A stretch of 64,000 nt of DNA. Source: Spirosoma sp. KCTC 42546 (lineage in GTDB: Bacteria; Bacteroidota; Bacteroidia; Cytophagales; Spirosomataceae). Where the stretch lies: NCBI RefSeq assembly GCF_006965485.1, contig NZ_CP041360.1, positions 2,790,001 to 2,854,000 of the forward strand. The letters run 5' to 3'. Below are positions 53,059 to 61,860 of the stretch, piece after piece (within the stretch, counting starts at the first letter, position 1; each line of letters starts with the position of its first letter). The translations under genes were made by a program, and so were the position numbers. The notes beneath the pieces were generated by a model. The model did not search any database, had not been told where the DNA came from, and saw only the letters and a program-made list of their open reading frames with translations.

Positions 53059-54396
53059 TTATACCGCGTCGGACAAACTGGTAAACGTAAACTCCCGAAT
53101 TTTCATTGGTGGCACCAGGTAGTTACGATCCGTTTCGGTGCTGACCACCCGCTCTGGTTTGCCCAACGATTCGAGGTTGTTGAGCATGATGATCGGGCTT
53201 TCGTTGAAACGGAAGTTCTTCACCGGGTGCTTGATCTTGCCGTTTTCGATGTAGAACGTTCCGTCGCGGGTGAGGCCCGTGAGCAGAATTGTTTGTGGGT
53301 CAACCTCCCGGATGTACCAAAGTTTGGTGACGAGAATACCGCGCTGGGTGCTCTTGATCATGTCTTCCAGGGAGGAATTGCCGCCCATCATGATCATGTT
53401 ATTCGGATACGGAATGGCTTTTTTACCTTGCTTCTGTGCCCAATAGCGCTCGTAAGAGAGGTTTTTGACAACTCCTTTTTCAATCCACATCATTTTCTCC
53501 TGCGGACGACCATCACCTGACCAGGGCGATGCGGGTAATTCAGGATTGGTAGGGTCGGAGTAAATGGTGACACGCTCATCTACGATCTTGTCGCCGATGC
53601 GCGATTTGCCACCTGCCTTGCTGAAATAGGACCGACCTTCATCGGCCGGCCGGGCATCCATGTTGAAATAGATGTTTTCGAGCAAGACGACAGCTGCCGT
53701 AGGTTCCAGAATAACGGTGTATTTACCTGGTTCTATGGCTCGTGCTTCGGCCGACCCCTGTGCTTTCTGGATGGCGATACGCGTTGCAGCTGCTGTGTCG
53801 AGCTTGGCGTAATCGCTGTATCCACGCGCTACATAACCCGATCCTTTGCCATCGGGCGTACGGACAGTCAACGAGAAATTGACGCTTGTGCTGGGATAAT
53901 AAGCAAACAACCCCTTGGAGTTCATCATGGCGGTGTAGCCATAATTGTCCTGCAAAAATCCAGCAGCTGTTAAGTTTTTCTCCCGCGAGAGTTGCAGACT
54001 TTTATCAACGGCAGTGGCACGGGTATCGGGCGTGATTTTGGCCGTAGAATCAAAGAAACCACTCGATTTCATGTATTGTTGTGGCCCCAGAATGCCCACG
54101 TATTCAGGATTTTCGGGAGCTAGTTTCGCTAATTCTTCGGATCGACGTACGACTTTTTCGAGCGACGCATCGTCGAATTCATCGATGGTTGCCGTACCAA
54201 CGCGTTTGCCATAGGCCGACTGTACCGCTAAATTTTTATTAATGAGCGAGCCGCTGGTCGATACTTCATTGCGGGCGTACCGGAGATTTCCCCGTTCTTC
54301 GCCCAGAAGGTTCACCTCGCACTCGTCGGCTTTCGAGTAGCTGAGAACTTTAGTGAGCAGTGCTTTCGCTTCTGCTTCAGTAAGGATGATTGCCAT
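53059..54396 (-). CDS. TldE/PmbA family protein, pair 1
   Basis: A 445-residue TldE-like protein, the non-zinc partner of the TldD/TldE protease. The family blocks are visible: RGNLRYARNEVSTSG, GKRVGTATIDEFDDASLEKVVRRSEELAKLAPENPEY, ALEPGKYTVILEP-type IEPGKYTVILEPTA, VDERVTIYSDP and the end VPPMKIREFTFTSLSDAV. There is no HExxxH motif. No signal peptide is present. It is the last gene of the array, 109 bases downstream of TldD-1 and separated from it by a 38-bp hairpin. The loop before PQEK is short (SGDGRPQEK). Confidence 0.93.
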   Translation of the reverse strand: MAIILTEAEAKALLTKVLSYSKADECEVNLLGEERGNLRYARNEVSTSGSLINKNLAVQSAYGKRVGTATIDEFDDASLEKVVRRSEELAKLAPENPEYVGILGPQQYMKSSGFFDSTAKITPDTRATAVDKSLQLSREKNLTAAGFLQDNYGYTAMMNSKGLFAYYPSTSVNFSLTVRTPDGKGSGYVARGYSDYAKLDTAAATRIAIQKAQGSAEARAIEPGKYTVILEPTAAVVLLENIYFNMDARPADEGRSYFSKAGGKSRIGDKIVDERVTIYSDPTNPELPASPWSGDGRPQEKMMWIEKGVVKNLSYERYWAQKQGKKAIPYPNNMIMMGGNSSLEDMIKSTQRGILVTKLWYIREVDPQTILLTGLTRDGTFYIENGKIKHPVKNFRFNESPIIMLNNLESLGKPERVVSTETDRNYLVPPMKIREFTFTSLSDAV

Positions 54397-54408
54397 TGTT
54401 TGTCTGTG

Positions 54409-54500
54409 GTTTACGGTTTACAGTATTCGGTTTACAGTTGGCTGGCACGAGAATAGGCTTGCGCCAGCTAACTGTAAACCGAATACTGTAAACCGTAAAC
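54409..54500. repeat. 38-bp inverted repeat of GGTTTACAG words (TldD-1/TldE-1 junction)
   Basis: Arms 54409-54446 and 54463-54500 pair over 38 bases with one mismatch; loop 16 bases. GGTTTAC recurs three times per arm. It lies between the TldD-1 stop (54505) and the TldE-1 start. Its words match those at 58062. Confidence 0.9.
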
Positions 54501-54504
54501 TCTT

Positions 54505-56145
54505 TTAAATTTTTCGTGCTGTATTGATCACATTGACACCATTGAACCGGGCGGTGCTGCTACCGTGCGAAACGGCGCTCGATTGCGGGGGTTGGCCCTT
54601 GCCATCGAAGAAGGAACCACCAAGCCGGTAGTCGCTCTCGTCACAAACGGCCACGCACGAATTCCAGAATTCCTGGGTGTTCGACTGGTAAGCTACGTCT
54701 TTCAGCATGCCAGCAATTTGACCATCCTTAATTTCGTAGAACAACTGGCCACCGAACTGGAAGTTATACCGTTGTTGGTCAATCGAGAATGACCCATCGC
54801 CGATGATGTAAATGCCTTTTTTGACATCCTTGATCATATCCTGAACCGACAAAGGCGTTTTACCCGCGGCTAATGATACGTTGGCCATCCGCTGGAACTG
54901 CACTGAACTCCAGCTATCGGCATAGCAGCAACCCTGCGATTCTTTTTCACCGATGATATGCACCTGATCCCGAATAGCCTGGTAGTTTACTAGCGTGCCG
55001 TCTTTCACTAAATCCCATTTCTTGGTACCGACGCCTTCGTCATCATAGCCAACGGCACCTAATGAACCAACCTGTGTTTTATCGGCGATGAGGTTCACTT
55101 GTTTGCTGCCGTAGTTGAAGTTTTTCGACTGCCATTTATCCAGTGTAGCGAAACTGGTTCCGGCAAAATTGGCTTCGTAACCCAGCACGCGGTCAAGCTC
55201 CAGCGGGTGACCCACCGATTCGTGAATCGTGAGCCAGAGGTGAGATGGATCTAAAACAAGGTCGTATTTACCGGCTTCGACCGACTTTGCTGTATGCTTG
55301 GCGCGGGCCTGTTTGGCGGCTGAGGTCACATCTTCGAGCATGTCATACCCTTTGTTGTAGCGGGTTGTGATGCCCGTTACTTTGTCGGCAGGGTTCACTT
55401 GCAGATAATCGTAACCCATACCCATGGGCGCACTTAGGGCATTCCGCGTTTCAAATTTGCCGCTTTTTGGGTCAATGGCCGTTACATTGAAAATCGGCCA
55501 GATTCGGTGAATATCCTGATCGGCGTAGGTGCCATCGGTCGATGCGAAGTACTTCTGCTCATTGACCATGAACAGCACCGAGTTTACATAGTTGGCTCCG
55601 TTTTGTAAAGCCGACGCATTGACGGACAGAAGTAGATCCACCTTTTCCTTGATGGGTACTTCAAAGGCGTTCCGTTTGATCGGCGCTTTCCAGCTTACTT
55701 CGCCATAGCCTTTTTGCGGAGCCAGTTGAACGGGCTCCTTCATGAGTTTGGCATTCGCTTTCGCAATCGCTACGGCTTTTTCAGCAGCCTGGGCCGTGTC
55801 GGCCTCACTTTTGGCATCTACTACAGCGGCAAATCCCCAGCAGCCATCGGCAATGACACGAACCCCAACCCCGTATGATTCGGTGTTCACAATATTCTGC
55901 ACCTTATCTTCGCGGGTGATCACGTATTGATTCAGGTAGCGCCCGATGCGGACATCGGCGTAGCTCGCGCCTTTACTTTTAGCCGCATTCATAGCGGCAT
56001 CGGCCAGACGTTTCTTTACAGCTACATCAAGGCCGGGCTCCAACAGTGCTTCTGGACTGACGGTACGGGAAAAGGCGGGCGGTTTAGGCAGCAGGATACC
56101 AGCGGTTCCCATGCCTATAAGTTGGTTGAAATCTCGACGATTCAA
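54505..56145 (-). CDS. Tat-exported TldD-like metalloprotease, pair 1
   Basis: A 546-residue TldD-like protein. The zinc motif HESVGH (308-313, HExxxH) is intact. The N terminus (MNRRDFNQLIGMGTAGILLP) is a twin-arginine signal: RR at 3-4, then F and a hydrophobic stretch with a PPAF break. E. coli TldD has no such signal. The end block (CVAVCDES, then GGSFFDGKGQPPQS and HGSSTARFNGVNV) is shared by all three copies. The start codon is TTG at 56145, with GGAG 14-10 bases before it, matched by the homologous starts of the other copies. It pairs with TldE-1. Confidence 0.93.
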   Translation of the reverse strand: MNRRDFNQLIGMGTAGILLPKPPAFSRTVSPEALLEPGLDVAVKKRLADAAMNAAKSKGASYADVRIGRYLNQYVITREDKVQNIVNTESYGVGVRVIADGCWGFAAVVDAKSEADTAQAAEKAVAIAKANAKLMKEPVQLAPQKGYGEVSWKAPIKRNAFEVPIKEKVDLLLSVNASALQNGANYVNSVLFMVNEQKYFASTDGTYADQDIHRIWPIFNVTAIDPKSGKFETRNALSAPMGMGYDYLQVNPADKVTGITTRYNKGYDMLEDVTSAAKQARAKHTAKSVEAGKYDLVLDPSHLWLTIHESVGHPLELDRVLGYEANFAGTSFATLDKWQSKNFNYGSKQVNLIADKTQVGSLGAVGYDDEGVGTKKWDLVKDGTLVNYQAIRDQVHIIGEKESQGCCYADSWSSVQFQRMANVSLAAGKTPLSVQDMIKDVKKGIYIIGDGSFSIDQQRYNFQFGGQLFYEIKDGQIAGMLKDVAYQSNTQEFWNSCVAVCDESDYRLGGSFFDGKGQPPQSSAVSHGSSTARFNGVNVINTARKI

Positions 56146-56162
56146 TGGTTGGTTCTCCTATT

Positions 56163-56214
56163 TTATTGGTTATTAGTTATTGTGTTATTGGTTATTGGAT
56201 TTTTAACCAATAAC
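56163..56214. repeat. TTATTGG-period sequence with 11-bp hairpin
   Basis: TTATTGGTTATTAGTTATTG and so on (56163-56198) has a 7-base period. GTTATTGGTTA (56184-56194) pairs with 56204-56214. It is immediately upstream of TldD-1. Confidence 0.75.
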
Positions 56215-56405
56215 GTAAGTGAAGCCTAATCAAAAGCACGACCAAGATACAGGTTGACGCCTGAAATCTAGAATTTAACACCAGAAATCGCATCAATTGC
56301 CAATGGTTATTGATGCATTGCGAATAAAAGCCAAATCGGCAAAATTTGCTCAACTTAAGTTTTGGATGGTGAAAGATTAATTTAAACGGCAGTTTAGGGT
56401 AAAAA
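56215..56405. other. Intergenic stretch without visible gene
   Basis: This A/T-rich 190-base piece between two hairpins lies in the 529-base gap before TldE-2. I see no coding frame with support and no clear promoter. It may contain the TldD-1 promoter. Confidence 0.5.
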
Positions 56406-56440
56406 ATAAGGGAGCCGTACTGTTTGTACGACCCCCTTAT
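56406..56440. terminator. 15-bp imperfect hairpin before repeat C
   Basis: ATAAGGGAGCCGTAC (56406-56420) pairs with 56426-56440 at 13 of 15 bases, with loop TGTTT. It is a probable terminator or part of the TldE-2 transcript end. Confidence 0.5.
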
Positions 56441-56445
56441 CTTAC

Positions 56446-56592
56446 GTTCTCGCTTGGCTTCGCCGAGTGAGGAGTATTCATTCAAGGGCCTCTGGCCCGT
56501 TTTTGATGTTATAATAATCACACCGGCCAGAGGCCGTTAAACTAATAACCCTCACTGGTACGCCAGCCCGGTCGGCGAAGCCAAGCGAGAAC
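56446..56592. repeat. Palindromic dispersed repeat C, copy 2
   Basis: It begins with GTTCTCGCTTGGCTTCGCCG and ends with the complement, as copy 1 (41017-41140). Inner GGCCTCTGGCC pairing is kept. The right arm is split by a 20-base-or-shorter insertion near TGGTACGCCAGCCCGG. Its far side is directly next to repeat D. Confidence 0.9.
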
Positions 56593-56597
56593 TCAGG

Positions 56598-56661
56598 TAC
56601 ACAGAGAGCGCAAGAGGCACAGAGAACACAGGGAAAAACACACTGTGTTCTCTGTGCCTCT
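56598..56661. repeat. CACAGAG-word repeat with 19-bp stem (repeat D)
   Basis: AGAGGCACAGAGAACACAG (56613-56631) pairs perfectly with 56643-56661; loop 11 bases. The words continue to the left (ACACAGAGAGCGC). They are the same as at 11476-11543 and 63653-63690. The element is 13 bases from the TldE-2 stop. Confidence 0.88.
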
Positions 56662-56674
56662 GTGGACAATAAAC

Positions 56675-58042
56675 CTACACAGCGTCTGATAAACTCGTGA
56701 ACGTAAAGTCGCGGGCTTTTACGGGTGGAATCATGTTGCCATTGACCCGAATTGGCGCGCCTAACGCTTCCACATTATTCAACACGATGACTGCGCTTTC
56801 ATTGAATCGGAAGTTCTTGATCGGGAACTTGATCTGACCATTTTCGATGTAAAAAGTACCATCCCGCGTTAAGCCCGTTTGCAGCAAGGTTTTTGGATCG
56901 ACCATCCGAACGTACCAGAGCCGGGTCACTAAAATACCCTTATCGGTACTTTTGATCAGATCGGCCAGTGATTGGTTGCCCCCTGCCATAATAAAACCCG
57001 TGGGTGGGGGAATGGCTTTTACCCCTTTCTTATCGGCCCAGAAACGGGAATAGCTCATGTTTTTCACGACCCCATTCTCGAACCACGTTATTTTCTCCTG
57101 CGGACGACCGTCGCCAACGGCACCACCTCCACCCAGGAACGAACCCGTGCGGTTTCGGCCTTCACCAGCGAAGGGTTCGCTTGGAGCATCAGGATTCATT
57201 GGATCGGAGTAAATGGTTACCCGTTCATCAATGAGCTTTTCGCCTAAGCGGGTGCCGCCCCCTTTTTTGCTCAGAAAACTCCGGCCTTCATCGGCCAGAC
57301 GTGTGTCCATACCCGACATCATGCTCTGCAACAATGTACTCATGGCGGTAGGCTCCAGAATGACGGTATACTTGCCTGGTTCTAAAGCTCGTGCATTTGT
57401 AGAGGCCAGCGCTTTCTGCATGGCAATGCCCGTTACCGAACGGGTCTTCAGTTTCGATATGTCATTGAAGTCACGGGTAACATAGCCTGAGCCAGTTGCG
57501 TCGGCCGTTCGAACTGTAACCGAGAAATCGACCGAGGTAGCTTTGTTGTAGCCGAATAACCCTTTGCTGTTGGCAATGGCCGAGAAACCAGTTGTATCCT
57601 GCATGAACCCGGCTGCACTAAGGTTCTTTTGTTCACAGGCGTCAACGCTGTCGAATGCGACCTGAGCCCGATATTCAGCGTCCATCTTCGCCGTATTTTC
57701 TGAATACATCGGCGTTTCGAGGTACGTCTGTGGCCCGATCATGGGCATATATTCAGAGTTTTCGGGGGCTAGTCTGGCAATTTCTTCGGCCCGCCGGACG
57801 GTTCGTTCAAGTGCCTTATCGTTAAACTCATTGATCGTTGCCGAACCCATCCGTTTACCGATACCCGCTGTAACCAACAGCGACATATTGTCTGATTCAC
57901 CGCCGGAAGAGACACTATTGAGCGCATACCGAATATTACTGGTCCGGCCGCCACCCAGGCTAACACTCATTTCATCGGCTTTGGAAAAAGACAATGCTTT
58001 TTCCAGAATTTTCTTCGCTTCTTCTTTAGATATATTGGACAT
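56675..58042 (-). CDS. TldE/PmbA family protein, pair 2
   Basis: A 455-residue TldE-like protein. It shares NIRYALNSVSSGG, GKRMGSATINEFNDKALERTVRRAEEIARLAPENSEYMPM, and VNGNMIPPVKARDFTFTSLSDAV at the end. No HExxxH and no signal peptide. The glycine-rich loop about residues 305-325 (FLGGGGAVGDGRPQEK) is longer than in pair 1. By eye it is closer to TldE-3 than to TldE-1. It follows TldD-2 by 130 bases, separated by a 38-bp hairpin. Confidence 0.93.
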   Translation of the reverse strand: MSNISKEEAKKILEKALSFSKADEMSVSLGGGRTSNIRYALNSVSSGGESDNMSLLVTAGIGKRMGSATINEFNDKALERTVRRAEEIARLAPENSEYMPMIGPQTYLETPMYSENTAKMDAEYRAQVAFDSVDACEQKNLSAAGFMQDTTGFSAIANSKGLFGYNKATSVDFSVTVRTADATGSGYVTRDFNDISKLKTRSVTGIAMQKALASTNARALEPGKYTVILEPTAMSTLLQSMMSGMDTRLADEGRSFLSKKGGGTRLGEKLIDERVTIYSDPMNPDAPSEPFAGEGRNRTGSFLGGGGAVGDGRPQEKITWFENGVVKNMSYSRFWADKKGVKAIPPPTGFIMAGGNQSLADLIKSTDKGILVTRLWYVRMVDPKTLLQTGLTRDGTFYIENGQIKFPIKNFRFNESAVIVLNNVEALGAPIRVNGNMIPPVKARDFTFTSLSDAV

Positions 58043-58061
58043 AAAGAGTTTTCGGTTTATG

Positions 58062-58169
58062 GTTTACAGTTTTCAGTTTTTGGTTTACGGTTGGCTGACG
58101 CATGAGTTACTGACGCCGGTTCGCCGGTGTGGTCAGCCAACCGTAAACCAAAAACTGAAAACCGTAAAC
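58062..58169. repeat. 38-bp inverted repeat of GTTTAC words (TldD-2/TldE-2 junction)
   Basis: Arms 58062-58099 and 58132-58169 pair over 38 bases with one mismatch. The loop (32 bases) contains a CGCCGGT repeat. It lies between the TldD-2 stop and the TldE-2 start. Its end TTTACGGTTGGCTGAC matches the TTTACAGTTGGCTGGC of the 54409 element. Confidence 0.9.
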
Positions 58170-58172
58170 TGT

Positions 58173-59813
58173 TTAAATTTTCCGTCCCGTGTTGAGTACG
58201 TTTACGCCGTTGAACCGGGCCGTTGAGCTGCCGTGCGAAACCGAATTGATTTGAGCGGGCTGGCCTTTACCGTCGAAGAAGGTGCCCCCCATTCGGTAGT
58301 CGCGTTCATCACACACTTTCACGCACGAGTTCCAGAATTCCTGCGTATTGGACTGATAAGCCACATCCCGAAGCATGCCAGCAATCTGGCCGTCTCTGAT
58401 TTCGTAGAATAACTGGCCGCCAAACTGGAAGTTATAGCGTTGTTGGTCAATGGAATAGGAGCCATCGCCAATGATGTAAATGCCTTTCTTAACATCCTTG
58501 ATCATTTCGTCGACTGTGAGCCGCTCTTTGCCCGGCGCTAACGAAATATTGGCCATCCGCTGAAACTGAACCGTGCTCCAGCTATCGGCATAACAGCAGC
58601 CCTGCGACTCGGTTTCGCCCAGCATATGCACCTGATCGCGGATGGCCTGGTAGTTGACCAAAATGCCATCTTTAATAATGTCCCATTTCTTAGTTTTCAC
58701 GCCTTCGTCGTCCCAACCTACATCGCCCAGCGAACCTGCTTGCGTTTTGTCGGCGAAGAAGTTAACGTCCTTGCTGCCATAATTGAAGTTTTTCGACTTC
58801 CACTTATCGAACGTTGCAAAGGAAGTACCGGCCAAATTGGCTTCGTAACCCAATACCCGGTCCAGTTCCGTTGCGTGTCCGACCGATTCGTGGATCGTTA
58901 AATAAGTGTGTGACGGGTCCAGCACTAAGTCCCATTTGCCGGGCTCTACCGACTTGGCTTTTAACTTTAAACGGGCCTGTTTAGCGGCTGCTGTTGCATC
59001 TTCGAGCATGTCGTACCCCTGATTATAGCGGGTAGTCACACCCGTCAGACGGTCGGGAGGGGCGGTTTGTAGGTAGTCGTAACTTCGGCCCATTGGCGCA
59101 CTCAGGGACTCTCGGGTTGCCATCAGCCCGCTCGCTTTATCAACAGCCGTAACAGTGAAATTTGGCCAGATACGGTGGACATCCTGATCGATGTAGGAGC
59201 CATCGGTGGAGGCAAAATATTTCTGCTCATTGATCATGAACAGGGTTGAATTCACAAAATCGGCACCATTAGTCATGGCTGCCCCATTAACGGCTAATAG
59301 CAAATCCGTTTTTTCTTTGACGGGGATCTCAAACGAGTTCTTCGTGACTTTTGTCTTCCAGGACACTTCGCCAAAGCCTTTTTGGGGGGCAAGCTGCACG
59401 GGCTTTTTCATGAGTCTGGAGTGAGCTTTGGCAAACGCAACCGCTTTTTCGGCTGTTCTGGCTACATCGTCTTCACTTTGTGTTTCGCCCATAGCCGCAA
59501 ATCCCCAACAGCCGTTGGCAATGACACGTACCCCCACGCCAAACGACTCCGTGTTGATGATGTTCTGCACCTTGTCTTCACGAGTCATAACGTACTGATT
59601 CAGGTAACGGGCAATTCGCACATCGGCGTAGGTGGCCCCTTTGGCAGTGGCGGCATTTAAGGCAACATCGGCCAACCGTTTCTTAATGGCTACATCCAGA
59701 CCCGGCTCCAGTAGCTCCTCTGCGGTGACGCTTCGGGCAAGGGCTGGTGTTTTGGGCAAAAAAAGCCCGGCAGCACCCAACCCTAGTGTTTGCGTAAAAT
59801 CTCTACGATTCAA
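58173..59813 (-). CDS. Tat-exported TldD-like metalloprotease, pair 2
   Basis: A 546-residue TldD-like protein with HESVGH at 308-313 and a twin-arginine N terminus (MNRRDFTQTLGLGAAGLFLP). The final block is CVKVCDERDYRMGG, DGKGQPAQI, HGSSTARFNGVNV. By eye it is the most divergent of the three TldD copies (for example GHATELDR where the others have GHPLELDR). The start is TTG at 59813 and is preceded by GGAGGA, 7 bases upstream; no ATG precedes it before an in-frame stop. It pairs with TldE-2. Confidence 0.93.
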   Translation of the reverse strand: MNRRDFTQTLGLGAAGLFLPKTPALARSVTAEELLEPGLDVAIKKRLADVALNAATAKGATYADVRIARYLNQYVMTREDKVQNIINTESFGVGVRVIANGCWGFAAMGETQSEDDVARTAEKAVAFAKAHSRLMKKPVQLAPQKGFGEVSWKTKVTKNSFEIPVKEKTDLLLAVNGAAMTNGADFVNSTLFMINEQKYFASTDGSYIDQDVHRIWPNFTVTAVDKASGLMATRESLSAPMGRSYDYLQTAPPDRLTGVTTRYNQGYDMLEDATAAAKQARLKLKAKSVEPGKWDLVLDPSHTYLTIHESVGHATELDRVLGYEANLAGTSFATFDKWKSKNFNYGSKDVNFFADKTQAGSLGDVGWDDEGVKTKKWDIIKDGILVNYQAIRDQVHMLGETESQGCCYADSWSTVQFQRMANISLAPGKERLTVDEMIKDVKKGIYIIGDGSYSIDQQRYNFQFGGQLFYEIRDGQIAGMLRDVAYQSNTQEFWNSCVKVCDERDYRMGGTFFDGKGQPAQINSVSHGSSTARFNGVNVLNTGRKI

Positions 59814-60148
59814 GTTGTATTCCTCCTATATGGTTAAGTAAGCGAAAATGAGTAGTCAGCTTTAATCTAAAATGGAGGTGGGATGATTTGTGTTATATTC
59901 TAATTGAGACTTAAATTATAGAATTTAATATCTATAAAAAATAGATTACTTATAATTAATTTTGAAATAATGTATATAGGCAATTAATTGTTTGTTTATT
60001 GATAAAATCAAAAATTGGTAGCCGGTAACCTATTCGTTCAAGTAACTTTAGGCAGTCAATTGAGCCCCTATAATTCATATTTCGTATAGTAACTTACTTG
60101 CTTACAGATAATTACTTATGGATCTTCGTCGTCTATTCTAAGAAGATA
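59814..60148. other. A/T-rich intergenic stretch without visible gene
   Basis: About 335 bases upstream of TldD-2, strongly A/T-rich near 59880-60000. I see no coding region. It must hold the TldD-2 promoter, but no clear TTG/TAnnTTTG pair was found. Confidence 0.5.
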
Positions 60149-60385
60149 CTAAACCCCTAAATCCCCTGATTGATTTGTATTAAATAATCGCCTAAATAAA
60201 AATTATCCTTTTGGGCTTTTAAAACCCCCAACCCCCTGAAGGGTGCTTTTCTCCCCAGTGAACTTAGCCCCCTTCAGGGGGTTGGGGGTTTTGAAGACTA
60301 GCAAAACGGCGGTTAATTTCTTCAAGTCAATCAGGGGACTTTATCCGCAAATAAGCAAAGTCCCCTTCAGGGGATTTAGGGGTTT
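60149..60385. repeat. Dispersed palindromic repeat B, copy 2
   Basis: Bases 60170-60331 are the reverse-orientation copy of 770-900. The inner stem (AAAACCCCCAACCCCCTGAAG and complement) is longer here than in copy 1. An outer pair AAACCCCTAAATCCCCTGA (60150 and 60370 regions) encloses it. The gap lies between TldE-3 and TldD-2. Confidence 0.8.
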
Positions 60386-60418
60386 TTAGGCTGATAAAAG
60401 CTGATTTTTACGTATTCC

Positions 60419-60466
60419 TACAAAAGCAAAGGCCATTATCTTTCGATAACGGCCTTTGCTTTTGTA
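60419..60466. terminator. 22-bp hairpin after TldE-3
   Basis: TACAAAAGCAAAGGCCATTATC (60419-60440) pairs with 60445-60466 with one mismatch and a 4-base loop. It is 20 bases past the TldE-3 stop and is its probable terminator. Confidence 0.78.
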
Positions 60467-60485
60467 GGCTATGAAGCGATTACTC

Positions 60486-61847
60486 CTATACGGCGTCTGA
60501 TAAGCTCGTGAACGTAAAGTCCCGAATCTTCATTGGGGGAATTAGATTACCGCCCACTCGAACCGGTTTTCCCATTGCTTCAAGGTTATTGAGCATGATA
60601 ACCGGGCTTTCGTTAAACCGGAAATTCTTCACCGGAAACTTAATCTGCCCGTTCTCAATATAGAACGTCCCGTCGCGGGTAAGGCCGGTATACAATTGGG
60701 TTTGCGGATCAACCGCGCGGATATACCAGAACCGGGTCACCAGAATGCCCTTATCCGTGCTCTTGATCAGGTCGGCCAGGGATTGAGTACCACCCAGCAT
60801 AATGAAACCGCCTGGAGCAGGGATCGGCTTAACCCCTTTCTTATCAGCCCAATAGCGCGAATAATACATGTTCTTAACAACGCCATTCTCGATCCAGGTC
60901 CGTTTTTCCTGCGGTACGCCATCGCCACCACCGCCACCAAAGCGACCCTGACCACCGCCACCACCTCCTCCGCCAAAGGGCGATAAAGGTAACTCAGGGT
61001 TCATTGGGTCGGAGATGAAGGTAACGCGCTCATCGAAGAGTTTCTCGCCGAGCCGGGTACCGCCCCCTTTCTTGCTCAGAAAGCTGCGGCCTTCGTCGGC
61101 ATTCCGGGCGTCCATACTGCGCATCATGTTTTGCAGTAGTTCAACGGAAGCGGTTGGTTCCAGAATAACGGTATACTTGCCGGGTTCCAACGCGCGCGCA
61201 CTCGCCGAGGCCAATGCTTTTTGCATGGCTATTTCGGTGGTTGCTTTGGTGTTAAGCTTGCTAACGTCGGTTACGTCTGGGTTGGCATAGCCTGAGCCTA
61301 AGCCATCGGCCGTGCGGACGGTGATTGAAAAGTCAACACTAGTGGCCCGGTTATACCCAAACAGCCCTTTACTATTGCCAATGGATGAGAACCCGGTTGT
61401 ATCTTCCATGTAACCCGCTGCTGTCAGATTCTTTTTTCGGCAGGGATCGATGCTATCAAAAGCCGCTTTAGCCCGAAATTCAGGGTCAATTTTAGCGGTG
61501 CTTTCGGCATATGTACTGGTTTCCAGATACGTTTGTGGGCCTAGCATCGGCATATACTCTGGGTTCTCTGGGGCCAGTTTGGCAATTTCTTCAGCCCGCC
61601 GAACGGTCTTCTCGAGTGATGCGTCATCAAACTCGTTGATCGTGGCCGTACCCGAACGCTTGCCATAAACAGACGTTACAGCCAGGGAAATGTTATCGGA
61701 TACACCGCTGGTTGAAACAGAATTTCGGGCGTAGCGAATGTTGCCTGTGCGGTTGCCCGTTAGGCTAACACTCATTTCATCCGCCTTCGAGAACGCCAGC
61801 ACCTTATCGATTATCTTTTTTGCTTCTTCTTTTGTTAAGATTGCCAT
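60486..61847 (-). CDS. TldE/PmbA family protein, pair 3
   Basis: A 453-residue TldE-like protein. Family blocks: NIRYARNSVSTSGVSDNIS, GKRSGTATINEFDDASLEKTVRRAEEIAKLAPENPEYMPML, ALEPGKYTVILEPTAS and the final IPPMKIRDFTFTSLSDAV. No HExxxH and no signal peptide. The loop at about 299-320 is almost all glycine (GGGGGGGQGRFGGGGGDG). It is more similar by eye to TldE-2 than to TldE-1. It is 148 bases downstream of TldD-3 with a periodic repeat between, and is followed by a hairpin and repeat B. Confidence 0.93.
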   Translation of the reverse strand: MAILTKEEAKKIIDKVLAFSKADEMSVSLTGNRTGNIRYARNSVSTSGVSDNISLAVTSVYGKRSGTATINEFDDASLEKTVRRAEEIAKLAPENPEYMPMLGPQTYLETSTYAESTAKIDPEFRAKAAFDSIDPCRKKNLTAAGYMEDTTGFSSIGNSKGLFGYNRATSVDFSITVRTADGLGSGYANPDVTDVSKLNTKATTEIAMQKALASASARALEPGKYTVILEPTASVELLQNMMRSMDARNADEGRSFLSKKGGGTRLGEKLFDERVTFISDPMNPELPLSPFGGGGGGGGQGRFGGGGGDGVPQEKRTWIENGVVKNMYYSRYWADKKGVKPIPAPGGFIMLGGTQSLADLIKSTDKGILVTRFWYIRAVDPQTQLYTGLTRDGTFYIENGQIKFPVKNFRFNESPVIMLNNLEAMGKPVRVGGNLIPPMKIRDFTFTSLSDAV

Positions 61848-61860
61848 GTTGATTTTAGTG

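Noticed and set aside
57741..58226. 161-codon plus-strand frame across TldE-2 and the next gap
   Set aside because: It is antisense to conserved TldE sequence and its end runs through the hairpin. Rejected as chance.
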